This document shows, piece by piece, positions 8,771 to 18,880 of a stretch of DNA of 64,000 nucleotides (its first letter is position 1; each line of letters begins with the position of its first letter). The DNA is from CAIVVT01 sp963838205 (lineage in GTDB: Bacteria; Acidobacteriota; Terriglobia; Bryobacterales; Bryobacteraceae): positions 62,001 through 126,000 of the forward strand of contig CAWIQF010000007.1 in assembly GCA_963838205.1 (NCBI GenBank), written 5' to 3'. The position numbers were made by a program, and so were the translations under genes. The notes beneath the pieces are model-generated. The model searched no databases, was not told the DNA's origin, and worked only from the letters and a program-made list of their open reading frames with translations.

Positions 8771-11700
8771 ATGACTCTTAAGGCGCGCCGATTGGTATTC
8801 GGCATAGTCGCTCTTGTGCTGCTGTGTGGTGGATGCTTTGCCGCCACGTTCGGAACGGCAGTGCCGGTGCGTGGCACCGTGTCCGACATCGCCCTCGATG
8901 AGAGCCGCGGGTATCTTTATATTTCCAATTTCACGGCCGGCCGCGTTGAGGTGATGAGCACGTCGAACTACTCCTTCGGCACTCCGCTGACGGTCGCCGG
9001 TCCGCCCAGCTCGGTGGCGCTCTCGCCCGATAACCGCTACCTCGTGGTCGGCGAGTACTGCAATCTCTACGCCGCGCCCGCGCCAGTGGGCGGCTATGCG
9101 ATCTTCGACCTTCAGGCTGGCACGAAGCGCGAAGTGGTGCTGGGCAATCCGGTGTTGGCCGTGGCCTTCGGCGCAGGCAACCAGGCCCTGGTGGTGACCG
9201 GCCAATCCACGCCGGCCACGTGCGGCACGCCATCCGGCACATCGACGACTACGGCTAGCGGTCAGTTTCTGCTGCTCGATCCGGCCAGTGGGGGCACGCA
9301 GGTTCTGGGCGTATCGCCTGCGGGCGGCCTGTCCCTGCCGGTCATCTTCACGACCACTCCGGCCAACATCACCTATGCCTCGACGGGCATTTCCGGTGAC
9401 AAGCAGACGATCATCATACTGACCGAAGTCGCGCAAGGCGGCGGAGGCGGGCAGGGCGCGACCGGAACCGTGACCGCGATGCTGTATTACAAGGTGGGGA
9501 GCGGCCAGGTCAATACGCTCAGTTGGACGGCCTCACCCCCCTTCGGCCCGCGCGCCGTCAGCGTCAACCAGGACGGTACGAGGTGGATGGCTGGCTGGAT
9601 CCTGTTCGATCTGAACCTGGCCATCGAAGGAGCGAGCCTGGCGCAGGTTCCTTATGTGCTCGGCGACTACCGCCTGGGAGGATATGCTTACGATTACTCG
9701 CGCAACGTGATCTACGGCGACATGCCGGTCACCGCGACTGAAACTCCGGTGATGCACATTTTCGATACCGACAATCTGACCGTCCGCGAGCGCATTCAAT
9801 TGCCGCAAATGATCGCCGGGCGCACCCTGTTTAGCAGCGATATGAACACGGTGTATGCAGTTGCCGATGAAGGCGTGATGATTCTTCCGGTCGGATCGTT
9901 GGCCACGGCTCCGCAGGTGGCGGCGCAGCAGGAGGACGTGCTATTCCTGTCCAACACCTGTAATTCGGCTTCGATTTCGCAGACCCTCAACGTGGCCGAC
10001 CTGGGGGGCAACAACACTCCGTTCACGCTGTCGCTGCCGTCGGGTACCCAGGGTATTCAGTTGAGTGCGACCTCCGGCACGACGCCAGCCCAGGTGCAGA
10101 TTAGCGTCAACGTCACCGCCTACCAGACTGCCAAGGGGACAACCACGATTCCGCTCACCATCAACTCCGCCAATTCGATCAACATACCCCTCACGGTGCG
10201 CCTGCTGATCAATACCCGCGACTTGAACCAGCGCGGCCAGATTGTGGATGTGCCGGGCAAGATCGTGGACATCCTGGCCGACCCGGTCCGCAGTCGCGTC
10301 TATGTGCTGCGGCAGGACATGAACCAGGTTCTGGTGTACGACACCGGGAGCTTGCAACAGATTGGTCCTCCGCTGAGAACCGGCAACACGCCGGTCGGCA
10401 TGGCCATCACAAGAGACGACACCAAGCTGATCGTGACCAGCGACAATTCCCAGATTGCAAACGTTTTCGATCTGACTGCGCTGGGCGCGGGGGCCTCGTC
10501 TTCGGCCGCCTGCGCCGGTCAGGCCAACGCCGGTTCCGTGAGCGCGGATTGCAGCCGCGGCGGCGCGTCGGCGGGCAGCGTTAAACATGCGGCTGGTATG
10601 ACGGATCAGCGCGGCGGGATTTTCGAGCGCGGAAGGACTCACGCCACCGCCGACTTTTTCCCCGACGCAGTCGGCGCGTTGGACCCGATCTTTTTTGGTT
10701 CGGCGTACCCGCATTCCATCGCCGTGGGTAACGGGCAGATTTGGGCGGTCGTGCGCGATGTAGGTAATCCGGCGGGGCTGTTCCGCGTGGACCTCAGCAG
10801 TGATTATGCGGCTCCGCCGCCCAGCCTGGGCATCTACGACAATACTGATATCAACAAGGTGGATCCTGGTACGGCGCTGGCATCCTCCCCGTCGGGCAAC
10901 TCCATTTTCTTGGCCGAACCGGACGGCAACGTGGTCCTGTGGGATGCGTTCTCCGGTTTCTGGATCGTCTCGCGTCAGGATCTTAGCTCGCTCGGGGGCG
11001 CTTATGGCGCGCTGAACGACAATCTTTTCGTCGCCGACAACCACGTCTTCGACCAGGCCCTGTCCCCGATCGCTCTACTCGAGTCCACCACCGGCAGTTC
11101 TTCCGGCGTGGGCGTGGCGACCGATCCGCAGGCCGGCGTCCTGGCAGGGCTTCGCACCACCGTTGCCTCCCCTTCGGGACCCGGCGTGCTGGAACGCTTC
11201 GGGATTGATCCGACCAACAGTGCGTTTTATCTTCAGACTTACAACGGCACCGCGATCACCGAGGCGCCGGTCACGGCAACGAGTTTGCTAACCCCGCCTG
11301 TCGGACAGATTGGCCAGACCATTCTGCCCTTCACCCGCACCCTGGCAGTGCCCGCGAATCAGAACTCCGTCATCCTTGTGACCCAGTCCGGCCTGACCGT
11401 GCTGCCGGCCGATTTTGACGCCGCGTTGGCCATGCCCTCCGTCTCAGGCGTGGTCAACAGCGCCGACGGCGGAACCGACATTGCGCCTGGAAGCCTGATC
11501 CTCATCTCGGGCACGAACCTGGCGCCGGATTCGGCCGTAGCCGGCACGCCTCCGCTGCCTTCGACGCTCGGTGACACCTGTGTCATGGTGGACAACATAC
11601 CGCTGCCTCTGTTCCAGGTCTCTCCGACCCAGATCGAGGCGCAACTGCCAAACTCGGTGGGCGGCAGCGAGACCTTGGTGATTCACACCCCCGGTGGCCT

Positions 11701-12133
11701 CAGCAGCCCGTTCACTCTGGATATCGCGGCCAGCGCCCCGGCGGTGCTCCACACTGCCGTGGGCGACGGCCAGACCGGACTGCCCTCGGTCATCCGCCAC
11801 GACGACGGCCAGCCGGTCGACTTCACCAACCCGATTCATCCCAACCAGGCGATTTCGATTTACCTGGACGGCCTGGGGCCGACCGTGCCGGTTGTGCCGC
11901 CTGGCGTCCCCTCACCGTCGAATCCCGCGGCGGTTCTGGCCACACCGCCTGTGGTGACACTGGAAGGTGTCACCCTCACCGTTTCTTTCGCGGGTCTCGA
12001 TCCCGGCCAAATCGGCGTATATCGCGTGGACGTAACCGTGCCGTACAATATTGCCAGCGCGGCCCAGGCCGTTTTGGTCGTCACTGAGGGCGCCGCCTCC
12101 ACTTCGATGCAGGTGCGCGTGGTCAATCCGTAA
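8771..12133 (+). CDS. Exported beta-propeller protein with Solibacter-type C-terminal domain (TIGR03437)
   Basis: 1120 residues from the ATG at 8771, chosen because GAGAGGAAGGA lies just upstream and the protein then starts with a signal peptide (MTLKARRLVFGIVALVLLCG). Residues about 25-350 and 500-860 have repeated propeller-like strands typical of surface or periplasmic seven-bladed folds. The middle (about 390-490) looks like an Ig-type module. The C-terminal 235 residues (SGVVNSADGGTDIAPGSLIL, ISGTNLAP, ending in a beta-rich segment) match the TIGR03437 family expanded in Solibacter. The substrate is unknown. It is followed 35 bp later by a small outer-membrane barrel gene, suggesting a shared cell-surface role. 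Confidence 0.85.
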   Translation: MTLKARRLVFGIVALVLLCGGCFAATFGTAVPVRGTVSDIALDESRGYLYISNFTAGRVEVMSTSNYSFGTPLTVAGPPSSVALSPDNRYLVVGEYCNLYAAPAPVGGYAIFDLQAGTKREVVLGNPVLAVAFGAGNQALVVTGQSTPATCGTPSGTSTTTASGQFLLLDPASGGTQVLGVSPAGGLSLPVIFTTTPANITYASTGISGDKQTIIILTEVAQGGGGGQGATGTVTAMLYYKVGSGQVNTLSWTASPPFGPRAVSVNQDGTRWMAGWILFDLNLAIEGASLAQVPYVLGDYRLGGYAYDYSRNVIYGDMPVTATETPVMHIFDTDNLTVRERIQLPQMIAGRTLFSSDMNTVYAVADEGVMILPVGSLATAPQVAAQQEDVLFLSNTCNSASISQTLNVADLGGNNTPFTLSLPSGTQGIQLSATSGTTPAQVQISVNVTAYQTAKGTTTIPLTINSANSINIPLTVRLLINTRDLNQRGQIVDVPGKIVDILADPVRSRVYVLRQDMNQVLVYDTGSLQQIGPPLRTGNTPVGMAITRDDTKLIVTSDNSQIANVFDLTALGAGASSSAACAGQANAGSVSADCSRGGASAGSVKHAAGMTDQRGGIFERGRTHATADFFPDAVGALDPIFFGSAYPHSIAVGNGQIWAVVRDVGNPAGLFRVDLSSDYAAPPPSLGIYDNTDINKVDPGTALASSPSGNSIFLAEPDGNVVLWDAFSGFWIVSRQDLSSLGGAYGALNDNLFVADNHVFDQALSPIALLESTTGSSSGVGVATDPQAGVLAGLRTTVASPSGPGVLERFGIDPTNSAFYLQTYNGTAITEAPVTATSLLTPPVGQIGQTILPFTRTLAVPANQNSVILVTQSGLTVLPADFDAALAMPSVSGVVNSADGGTDIAPGSLILISGTNLAPDSAVAGTPPLPSTLGDTCVMVDNIPLPLFQVSPTQIEAQLPNSVGGSETLVIHTPGGLSSPFTLDIAASAPAVLHTAVGDGQTGLPSVIRHDDGQPVDFTNPIHPNQAISIYLDGLGPTVPVVPPGVPSPSNPAAVLATPPVVTLEGVTLTVSFAGLDPGQIGVYRVDVTVPYNIASAAQAVLVVTEGAASTSMQVRVVNP

Positions 12134-12168
12134 GCCGGTCCGGCGCGAGGATCAAGGGAGTATAGAGA

Positions 12169-12801
12169 ATGCTAAAGAGGATCTTTTTGACGTTACTCGC
12201 CAGCGCCGGCGCCGCATGTGCGCAAACCTACTATATCGGCCTGTTGGGAGGCTACGGCTTTGCCCCTGGCCTCAGCGTGACCAATCCCGCGGGGAGCGCC
12301 ACTACCGGCATAAAGAGCGGTGGCGCGCTCGGCGTCCTCGGCGGTGGAGACACCGCTGAACACTGGGGCGGCGAATTGCGCTACATGTACAGCTTCAGCG
12401 ACCTCAAACTCGCCTCTGGCGGTACGGAAGTGGATTTCGGGGCGCACACGCACATCATCACGGGCGATCTTCTCAGGTACTTCGCGCCACGGGCATCCGC
12501 GGTCCGCCCGTATGTCTCATTCGGCGGCGGCGTGCGCATCCTGGTGGGCACAGGCAAGGAATCGGCGACCCAGCCGCTGGGCGAGTACGCGGCCCTCACG
12601 GCGACGCGGGAGACACTGGTCCTGGGCGATGCCGGCGTCGGTGTGAAAATCAGGTTCACCACACACGCCAACCTGCGGCTGGAGGTGCGCGATTATGTCG
12701 GTGCCGCGCCCGACAAGGTGATCGCGCCCAACGTCGGATCTAAAATCGGCGGCGTCCTCAACGACGTGATCGCCCAGGCCATAGTCTCCTACACCTGGTA
12801 A
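12169..12801 (+). CDS. Outer-membrane beta-barrel protein
   Basis: 210 residues with a clear signal peptide (MLKRIFLTLLASAGAACA, cleavage before QTYYIG) followed by alternating polar and hydrophobic strands and an aromatic C-terminus (AIVSYTW), as expected for an OmpA/OmpW-like eight-stranded barrel inserted by the BAM machinery. GGGAG lies about 9 bases before the start. It is probably co-transcribed with the large propeller protein. No enzymatic motif is visible. Confidence 0.8.
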   Translation: MLKRIFLTLLASAGAACAQTYYIGLLGGYGFAPGLSVTNPAGSATTGIKSGGALGVLGGGDTAEHWGGELRYMYSFSDLKLASGGTEVDFGAHTHIITGDLLRYFAPRASAVRPYVSFGGGVRILVGTGKESATQPLGEYAALTATRETLVLGDAGVGVKIRFTTHANLRLEVRDYVGAAPDKVIAPNVGSKIGGVLNDVIAQAIVSYTW

Positions 12802-12906
12802 GGAAAGGCCTGCTCTTCCAACGAAGCTCCCGCCCGAAGCTGCGTGCAGCAGTTGACTAAGGCTGGGGCCGCTACGCTGTGTCCTATTCCTGCCGCCGCG
12901 CCGGTT

Positions 12907-12935
12907 GTTCCTGCCGCTGCCCCCCCGGTAGGAAC
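12907..12935. terminator. Hairpin between convergent genes
   Basis: Ten-base arms at 12907-12916 (GTTCCTGCCG) and 12926-12935 (CGGTAGGAAC) pair with one G-U wobble around a 9-base loop. They lie between the end of the barrel gene and the end of the HDOD gene. There is no T-tract, so termination is plausible but not certain. Confidence 0.35.
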
Positions 12936-13016
12936 ACTGACACAACTCATCGCTCAGTGCTTCCTGAGGCCGTGCTTCTAGCGTCTGGTGCTTGTCGTCC
13001 TGGATCGCGTGACTCT

Positions 13017-13859
13017 CTAGTTCAGAGTCCACTCCATGGCTTCCACTTTTTCGGCGATCTCCTGGCGCAGTTTCTCGTCGCTGAGAAGTTCCTGGACCTG
13101 TAAAGGCAAATCCTCCACCGGCTTGGGCTGAGCGGGGGTCACTGCAAAACCGAACTGAGTGGCTATCGTACATCCCATGCTCACGACCCGCGTGGTCGCG
13201 CTAGTCGCGTTCTCAGGATCGTGATGGTGCGCCGCGGCATCCACCATTTCACCGGGAATGGACCATTTCTTCAGCAGCGCGGCGCCCAACTCGCAGTGCT
13301 CCACGCCGAAATTGTTCCGCTCGAGGTCCAATACATTCAACCCCTCTTCCGACGCCTGTGTGAGCACCTTGCCGTATTGGATTGGAAAAGCCTCGAACAG
13401 CACGAGTTGCCCGATCGAATGCATCAGACCGCACATATAGCTGTACTCGTCCACCATGTTCTTGTACGAAAGATGCTTGGAGAGCAGCGCCGTGGCCAGG
13501 TTGTGCCGCCACCACGGCCGCATCGACTGCCGCCCGCGGCCGCCCGGCACCATGCGCCACATCGCCGTGTTGAGAATCAGCATGCCGACGCGGTCCATGC
13601 CCAGCGTGAGTAGCGCGATGGGAATACTCCGGATTTCACCCAGCGTGCCGAACAACGGCGAGTTCGCCGCCCGGAGCATCGATGCCGACAAAGCGGCATC
13701 GGTTCGCAGCAGACTGCCCAACTGCTCGTAGCTGACGGCGTCTTGCGAGATCAACTGCATCAGACGTAACGCAACGGAAGGGAACGTGGGCAGCTTGCAG
13801 CCGGCCACGAGATTCGTCACGCGCTCATCGTTTGTCGTTACGGGAGTGGCTGTGCTCAT
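13017..13859 (-). CDS. HDOD-domain signalling protein
   Basis: 280 residues. The HDOD domain spans about 18-215: KLPTFPSVALRLMQLI, LLRTDAALSASMLRAANSPLF and GLMHSIGQLVLFEAFP are typical family segments. HDOD proteins are relatives of HD phosphohydrolases that have usually lost the metal site and act as regulatory scaffolds in bacterial signalling. Here the classical HD pair reads HS (MHSIG), which agrees with loss of catalysis. No second output domain is seen. The gene stands alone, convergent with the barrel gene. Confidence 0.87.
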   Translation of the reverse strand: MSTATPVTTNDERVTNLVAGCKLPTFPSVALRLMQLISQDAVSYEQLGSLLRTDAALSASMLRAANSPLFGTLGEIRSIPIALLTLGMDRVGMLILNTAMWRMVPGGRGRQSMRPWWRHNLATALLSKHLSYKNMVDEYSYMCGLMHSIGQLVLFEAFPIQYGKVLTQASEEGLNVLDLERNNFGVEHCELGAALLKKWSIPGEMVDAAAHHHDPENATSATTRVVSMGCTIATQFGFAVTPAQPKPVEDLPLQVQELLSDEKLRQEIAEKVEAMEWTLN

Positions 13860-14166
13860 ACGTTATGCGTATCGTCGCAAACGCCTCCCTTTTCAGGGAA
13901 AATCGATCGGCCCGGCGGCTCTGGCCCGGAATCGTGCGGCGACAACCATCCGGCTTGACCCGTGATTTGAACGCGAGCCGTTTCGATAGCGTCACAGCCA
14001 GTTCGATGTGCCCTGGCCCGCCGTCGCGCGCGGGGCCGCAATCCGCCCTTCGGCGCGGACGGGAACTCGTGCCGCCGTTGCCGCGAAACTCGCTGCCACA
14101 CCCCCCGGCCCATCGATTGGGATCGTAGTAGGATACGGGTTTCACTCACTTGAGGAGACTCGCCGC
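13860..14166. other. Divergent intergenic region, about 300 bp
   Basis: This lies between the HDOD gene (minus) and the OPT transporter gene (plus) and is expected to hold both promoters. I see no clear -35/-10 pair, RNA or small gene in it. Confidence 0.45.
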
Positions 14167-16173
14167 ATGCCGACTGCTCCAACCACGGAACTCCCCTCGA
14201 ATGCGTACACGCCGCTCGAGCCCGGGAGCGTGTACCAGCCGGTAGTTCCGGCCTCCGCGGTAGTGCCCGAATTGACGGCGCGCTCAGTCGGCTGGGGACT
14301 GCTGCTGTGCATCGTCTTCACGATCGCCTCGGCTTATTCGGGCTTGAAGGTCGGGCAGGTGATGGAGGCGGCGATCCCGATTTCGATCCTGGCGATCGGC
14401 CTGGCGCGGCTCTATCCGCGCCGCTCCAGCATTCTGGAAAACGTCATCATGACGGGCATCGGCGGCCTCGCCGGCTCCGTCGTCGCCGGCGCGATCTTCA
14501 CGCTGCCGGCGCTTTACATCTTGAAGCTGGACCCGCATCCCGTCGAGACCATCTTCATCTGTCTCGCCGGAGGCGCGCTGGGCGTTGCGTTTCTGATCCC
14601 GCTGCGCCGCTATTTCGTGCGCGAGATGCACGGCCGCCTGCCGTACCCCGAAGCGACGGCCATTACCGAGGTCCTGGTGACGGGCGAGAAGGGCGGTTCC
14701 CAGGCCCGGCTGTTGCTAGAGGCCACGGCCATCGCCGGCGTTTACGACTTCCTGGCGACAACGTTCCACGTGTGGAAGGAGTACCTGGATTTTCAGTTCG
14801 TCCCGGTCGTGCGCACGCTTGCCGAACGCGCCAAGGTCGCGGTCAGCTTCGACGCCATCGGTTTCATCCTCGGGCTCGGATACGTGATGGGCCTGCGCAG
14901 TTCCATGATCCTCTGCGCCGGCGGCGTCTTCGCCAATCTCGTGCTAGTGCCGCTGATCTGGCTGATCGGCCGCCACCTGCCCGACGTGGCCGTTTATCCC
15001 GCCCAGATCTCCATCGCCCACATGACCGCCGTGCAGATTTTCCGCGGCTACGTCCGCTATGTGGGCGTCGGCGCGATCGCCACGGCCGGCATCTTCGGGA
15101 TTTTGAAATCGATGCGCATCGTCGCCGGCAGTTTCGGCGTCGCGCTGCGTGCCTTTCGGCATGGAGAGGCTGCCACCGGCGAACGCACCGACCGCGACAT
15201 TTCGGTCCTGTCGATTCTCGTCTGCGTCGTCGTCAGCGCCCTCGGCGTCGGTCTGCTGCTCGGTCATCTCAGCGCCTCTCCGGTGGTCATCCTGACCGGT
15301 CTGGCTCTCACGCTGGTCTTCTCGTTCTTCTTCGCCTCGGTGGCCGCCAATGCCATCGCCACCACGGCCCGCAATCCCGTCTCGGGGATGACCATGCTGA
15401 CCATCATCATCTCCTCCATCGTGCTACTGCGCTTCGGCCTCTCGGGCCCCGCGGGCATGTTCTTCGTGATGGCGATCGCGGGCATGGTGTGCACCGCGCT
15501 GTCGGTCTCCGGCCAGGCCATCACCGATTTCAAGACCGGCTACTGGCTCGGCTCGACGCCCGCCGCGCAGGAGAAAGTGAAGTTCCTCGGCGTGATCGCC
15601 GCCTCGGTCGCGGTGGGCCTGACCATCGTCGTCCTGGCGCAGGCATTTCAGTTCGGCGAGGCCGCACCGGGCGATTTGCGCGTCGTGCTGCCGTCGCCGC
15701 AGGCGTCGATCATGAAAGCGCTAGTTGAGGGTTTCATGAGCCGCCAACCGGTGACTTACATCCTGTTCGGCGCGGGCGCGGCGACCGCCGTCCTCATGGA
15801 GATGCTGGGCGTGCCGGGGCTGATCTTCGCCCTCGGCATGTACCTGCCGTTGGAGCTGAATACGCCGGCGCTGGTCGGCGGCATCCTGGCGCATTTCCTC
15901 GGTAAACGCTCGGAAAAGCTGGGCGGCGCGCGTGGCAACATCATCCGCGAGCGCGGCGTGATCATCGCCTCGGGACTCATGGCCGGCGGCGCGCTGGGGG
16001 GCGTATTTGGCGCGGCGTGCCGGCTCATCCCGCGCTTCTCAGAAGACTGGATCAGCACGCCTTTCTACGGCAATGAAATGATTTCGCAATCCGTCTCCGC
16101 CCTGCTGTTCGTGGGCCTGTGCGCTTACCTGTGGTGGAGATCGGTTTGGCACAAGGAGGAAACTGAGCCATGA
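14167..16173 (+). CDS. OPT-family oligopeptide transporter
   Basis: 668 residues, the usual length for bacterial OPT proteins, from the ATG at 14167 with GAGGAG about 10 bases upstream; an upstream in-frame ATG at 14008 lacks such a site. The protein is very hydrophobic, with about 14-16 membrane segments. SAYSGLKVGQVMEAAIPISI near the N-terminus and the conserved YPEATAITEVLVTGE segment are typical of the family. OPT members import small peptides or metal chelates with protons. The stop overlaps the next start (ATGA at 16170-16173), so it is co-translated with a putative peptidase, which supports peptide uptake and breakdown. Confidence 0.92.
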   Translation: MPTAPTTELPSNAYTPLEPGSVYQPVVPASAVVPELTARSVGWGLLLCIVFTIASAYSGLKVGQVMEAAIPISILAIGLARLYPRRSSILENVIMTGIGGLAGSVVAGAIFTLPALYILKLDPHPVETIFICLAGGALGVAFLIPLRRYFVREMHGRLPYPEATAITEVLVTGEKGGSQARLLLEATAIAGVYDFLATTFHVWKEYLDFQFVPVVRTLAERAKVAVSFDAIGFILGLGYVMGLRSSMILCAGGVFANLVLVPLIWLIGRHLPDVAVYPAQISIAHMTAVQIFRGYVRYVGVGAIATAGIFGILKSMRIVAGSFGVALRAFRHGEAATGERTDRDISVLSILVCVVVSALGVGLLLGHLSASPVVILTGLALTLVFSFFFASVAANAIATTARNPVSGMTMLTIIISSIVLLRFGLSGPAGMFFVMAIAGMVCTALSVSGQAITDFKTGYWLGSTPAAQEKVKFLGVIAASVAVGLTIVVLAQAFQFGEAAPGDLRVVLPSPQASIMKALVEGFMSRQPVTYILFGAGAATAVLMEMLGVPGLIFALGMYLPLELNTPALVGGILAHFLGKRSEKLGGARGNIIRERGVIIASGLMAGGALGGVFGAACRLIPRFSEDWISTPFYGNEMISQSVSALLFVGLCAYLWWRSVWHKEETEP

Positions 16174-17528
16174 GCGATCATTTGCAGGAACTGATTGGCA
16201 ACTCGATCTTGGGGATCGACACGCTGTGGGGCGGCGACGTGCTGTGCGCCTCGGGCACCGGGCGCTTCATCGCCGATTCCTGGTTCTCGGACGAACCGCT
16301 GCCGGAGGCCTACACCCATCCGGCCGCGGCGCCGGTGCGCGCTTCCGGCGGCGTCTCCGCCGCGACGCCCGACCGGGCGGCCATCGACGCATACCTCGCG
16401 GCGGTGGACATTCGCGGCGCGATTCGCGGCTTGAACGCGGAGGCCGCCGCGCTGGGCGGAATGCGCGGAGAATACCTGGCGGGGCTGGCCCTGTGCTTCG
16501 AGACGATGTGGGATCTGGCGATGGAAATCATCGGGCGCGGCCAGAGCGTGCCCTATGAACGCTGCGTGCTGGCATCGACGGGCCGGACGCCCGAGCCATC
16601 CGACCCGGCCGCGAAACGCGAGCGCGTGGCGGAGTTGCTGGGCCGCGCCGGATTCACGCCGGGCACCCGCGACGAGCTGCTCGCGGCCGTGGATGCATGG
16701 CGCAAATCGCGCGCCGTTTCCATGGCTTCCATCAAGACGCTCGGCGCGGCCGTGATCGGCTATTTTGACGGGCTGAGCGCGCAGCACATCGTGCCGCATC
16801 TCCCGCCCGAACTCCACTCGGTCCCGCGCGCCAATATTGATTTCCTGCCCATCCGCGAGGCCTGGTTTTCGGGCTCCATGAACTATCTGGGCCGGGCGCG
16901 GCGGGCTGATGGCTCCCCGGAATATGAAGCGACCTACGAGATCAACGCCTCGCTCGAAATCTCGGTGCCGGAGTTTCTGCAACTGGTCAGCCACGAAGTG
17001 GTCCCGGGCCATGTCACGACTTTTGCCTATATGCAGAACCTGTATTGGCGCGGCGCGGCGGGCTTTGAAGCCTCCGTGCTGACGATGAATACGCGCGCCG
17101 CGGCCTTGTTCGAGGGCATCGCGAACAACGCGATTCTGATGGCCCACGGAGTCACCGAGGTGGACGAGTTGCCCGACGAGGACCTGCAGATCGGCGTGCT
17201 GCTGGCGCTGCTCCAGGATGACGCCAAGAACCAGTCCTCCTATCTGACGTGGGGGCTGAATGTTCCGCAGCCGCAAGTGGCGCAGGCATTGCGGAACGAT
17301 TTTCTGGTGTCGCTCGAACGCGCCGACAAACTCTCCGGCGCGTGGGGACGCCACCCGCTGCTGGGCCGCATGTACCTGCCGGCCTACCGCGCCGGCACGG
17401 AGAAAGTGGCCGAGCTGCGGCGGCGTTTTTCCGCGCAGGCGTTCCTGCCCGTGCTCTACGGCTGCTCGGGTCTGGTGGACGTGACGACGATTGAGCGCGT
17501 GCTGGATCAGCAGTCCGGTGGACGCTGA
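16170..17528 (+). CDS. Putative zinc metallopeptidase (DUF885-like)
   Basis: 452 residues, cytoplasmic by sequence (no signal peptide). The central HEVVPGH at residues 275-281 has the HExxxGH form of DUF885-type peptidases, whose usual motif is close to HEVYPGH. A downstream EGIANNAILMAHG segment may supply a third metal ligand. It overlaps the OPT transporter gene by four bases, so the likely job is hydrolysis of imported peptides. Family assignment rests on the motif and length; substrate specificity is unknown. Confidence 0.7.
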   Translation: MSDHLQELIGNSILGIDTLWGGDVLCASGTGRFIADSWFSDEPLPEAYTHPAAAPVRASGGVSAATPDRAAIDAYLAAVDIRGAIRGLNAEAAALGGMRGEYLAGLALCFETMWDLAMEIIGRGQSVPYERCVLASTGRTPEPSDPAAKRERVAELLGRAGFTPGTRDELLAAVDAWRKSRAVSMASIKTLGAAVIGYFDGLSAQHIVPHLPPELHSVPRANIDFLPIREAWFSGSMNYLGRARRADGSPEYEATYEINASLEISVPEFLQLVSHEVVPGHVTTFAYMQNLYWRGAAGFEASVLTMNTRAAALFEGIANNAILMAHGVTEVDELPDEDLQIGVLLALLQDDAKNQSSYLTWGLNVPQPQVAQALRNDFLVSLERADKLSGAWGRHPLLGRMYLPAYRAGTEKVAELRRRFSAQAFLPVLYGCSGLVDVTTIERVLDQQSGGR

Positions 17529-17917
17529 ACGCGGTCATCGAATCCAGCGGGCGTTGAACGCAGCCTTTACGGGTTTGCCGGAGCGAAACTCAGTGCAGAG
17601 GAATGGGCGGACCTGTTCGAGAAGGCGGGTGCGCGAGCAGGCCGCAAAGCGGGGCGGAAGCGACCAGGCCGCTACAAATAGCGACCATCGAAAAATAATC
17701 CTAATGATATCAACAGCATACAGAGGCAGGCCCGGCGACGACCCTGCGGCGCCTGCTGGGATGACGGGCGTTCAGGTCGGCGGACCGGCGTTGTGCGCAG
17801 CGCGGCGGACCTGTTCGATGGCGGCGAATCGCCGTCGCGGCGTGCGGTTGAGCAGCGGAGCGGTCGGGAAAATGACCTGCGTCTTGTCCCTAGCTTCCGG
17901 GTTTGCATCTGAGCTGC
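17529..17917. other. Intergenic region with a possible coding scrap
   Basis: 389 bp between the metallopeptidase gene and the accessory island. In the same frame as the peptidase, after its stop, sequence stays open to 17682 and ends in a basic peptide (AEEWADLFEKAGARAGRK...). No start codon or match supports a gene, so it may be the remains of a gene tail. Nothing else is seen. Confidence 0.35.
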
Positions 17918-18457
17918 CTATGAGAGTTCGTATTCTTCCATGTGGCGAAGGACTGCCTTGATGGTGTCACTAAGAAAAGCTTTCATTGCCAGGAAAAACG
18001 CTGGATGGTGCGTAGGGGGTTTGCCCTCACAGGCGCAGAATGTAGCCAGGGACTCCTCAACGTCCAAGTTGACGCCAGGACGGTTCTCGCTGTGGTGTTC
18101 CATCCAGTTATTTGTGGCCAGGGTGTATGTGTGCATACGATTCTCCAGCAGTTTCGAGCACACGTCCTCATCGTAGTACGGCATTGCCTGCAGTTCTCGC
18201 TTAAAGTACCAGAGGAAGTGGTGAACGACCTGCGACGCTTTATCGCCATGTAGTCGTTGAGCTCGTTCCGACATCCACAAGACATAAACCTCAGTCACCA
18301 CTAGGCAGCCTAATTCGATAGGGAGTACATGCTGCTCAATATCCTCAATCGTCGAGAGCTGTTTCCGTACGGAATCATACCTGTTGACCGCAAACGCATC
18401 ATCGAAGATGATTTCCGCCATCTTCTCTACTGAGACTTTTGGTTTTGACGTGGTCAA
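17918..18457 (-). CDS. Unknown protein, accessory-island gene 3
   Basis: 179 residues, not recognised. It has no signal peptide or membrane segment. It is rich in His, Glu and aromatic residues, largely helical by pattern, with a Cys pair (FCACEG). Codon use and base composition are more A+T-rich than in the flanking genes, which suggests acquisition by transfer. It is third in a minus-strand group of three unknown genes, 58 bp after the 90-residue gene. Confidence 0.6.
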   Translation of the reverse strand: MTTSKPKVSVEKMAEIIFDDAFAVNRYDSVRKQLSTIEDIEQHVLPIELGCLVVTEVYVLWMSERAQRLHGDKASQVVHHFLWYFKRELQAMPYYDEDVCSKLLENRMHTYTLATNNWMEHHSENRPGVNLDVEESLATFCACEGKPPTHHPAFFLAMKAFLSDTIKAVLRHMEEYELS

Positions 18458-18515
18458 TTGGGTTTCAACTCCTGCGAGGGACGCTCAATAGCGAGGTCCC
18501 CGCGGCACCATTGTC

Positions 18516-18788
18516 TCATCCCGCTGCCCACTTGCGAAGTTGAAAGCGCCCGTCCTCCTCTAGCCTCACGAACCGATACCGCGTGCCCAGATAGCCCACG
18601 TTGATATCATTGATATGATTGGCTGATCTGAACTCCTGAATCTTCGCAGGCGTCGCGTCGAACAGCGCACCTTCAATCGTTTCCGGCGTGGCGTCTTTGC
18701 TAAAATGGTCACTGTCCAGCACATCGGCTTCTACATTCATCGCCGATTTGCGGTCAATGGTAATGTTCAGCTTGAGAATATAACCCAT
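18516..18788 (-). CDS. Unknown small protein, accessory-island gene 2
   Basis: 90 residues, not recognised. The pattern is mixed alpha/beta (YILKLNITIDRKSAMNVEAD, then GYLGTRYRFVRLEEDGRFQL), with no membrane segment. Its spacing to neighbours (92 bp and 58 bp) suggests one transcript with the other two unknown genes. Function cannot be inferred from the sequence. Confidence 0.55.
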   Translation of the reverse strand: MGYILKLNITIDRKSAMNVEADVLDSDHFSKDATPETIEGALFDATPAKIQEFRSANHINDINVGYLGTRYRFVRLEEDGRFQLRKWAAG

Positions 18789-18880
18789 TCTTCGAGCTTA
18801 GCATCCTCGCTATTATGGCGACAAGCCTACAGCGACGGCTGTTATTTGCAGTGTCTTGTTGGGCGACGACCTCAAAACCG

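Noticed and set aside
14307..15728. Arg/His-rich plus-strand frame overlapping the OPT transporter
   Set aside because: It is a shifted-frame shadow of a clearly hydrophobic transporter gene.
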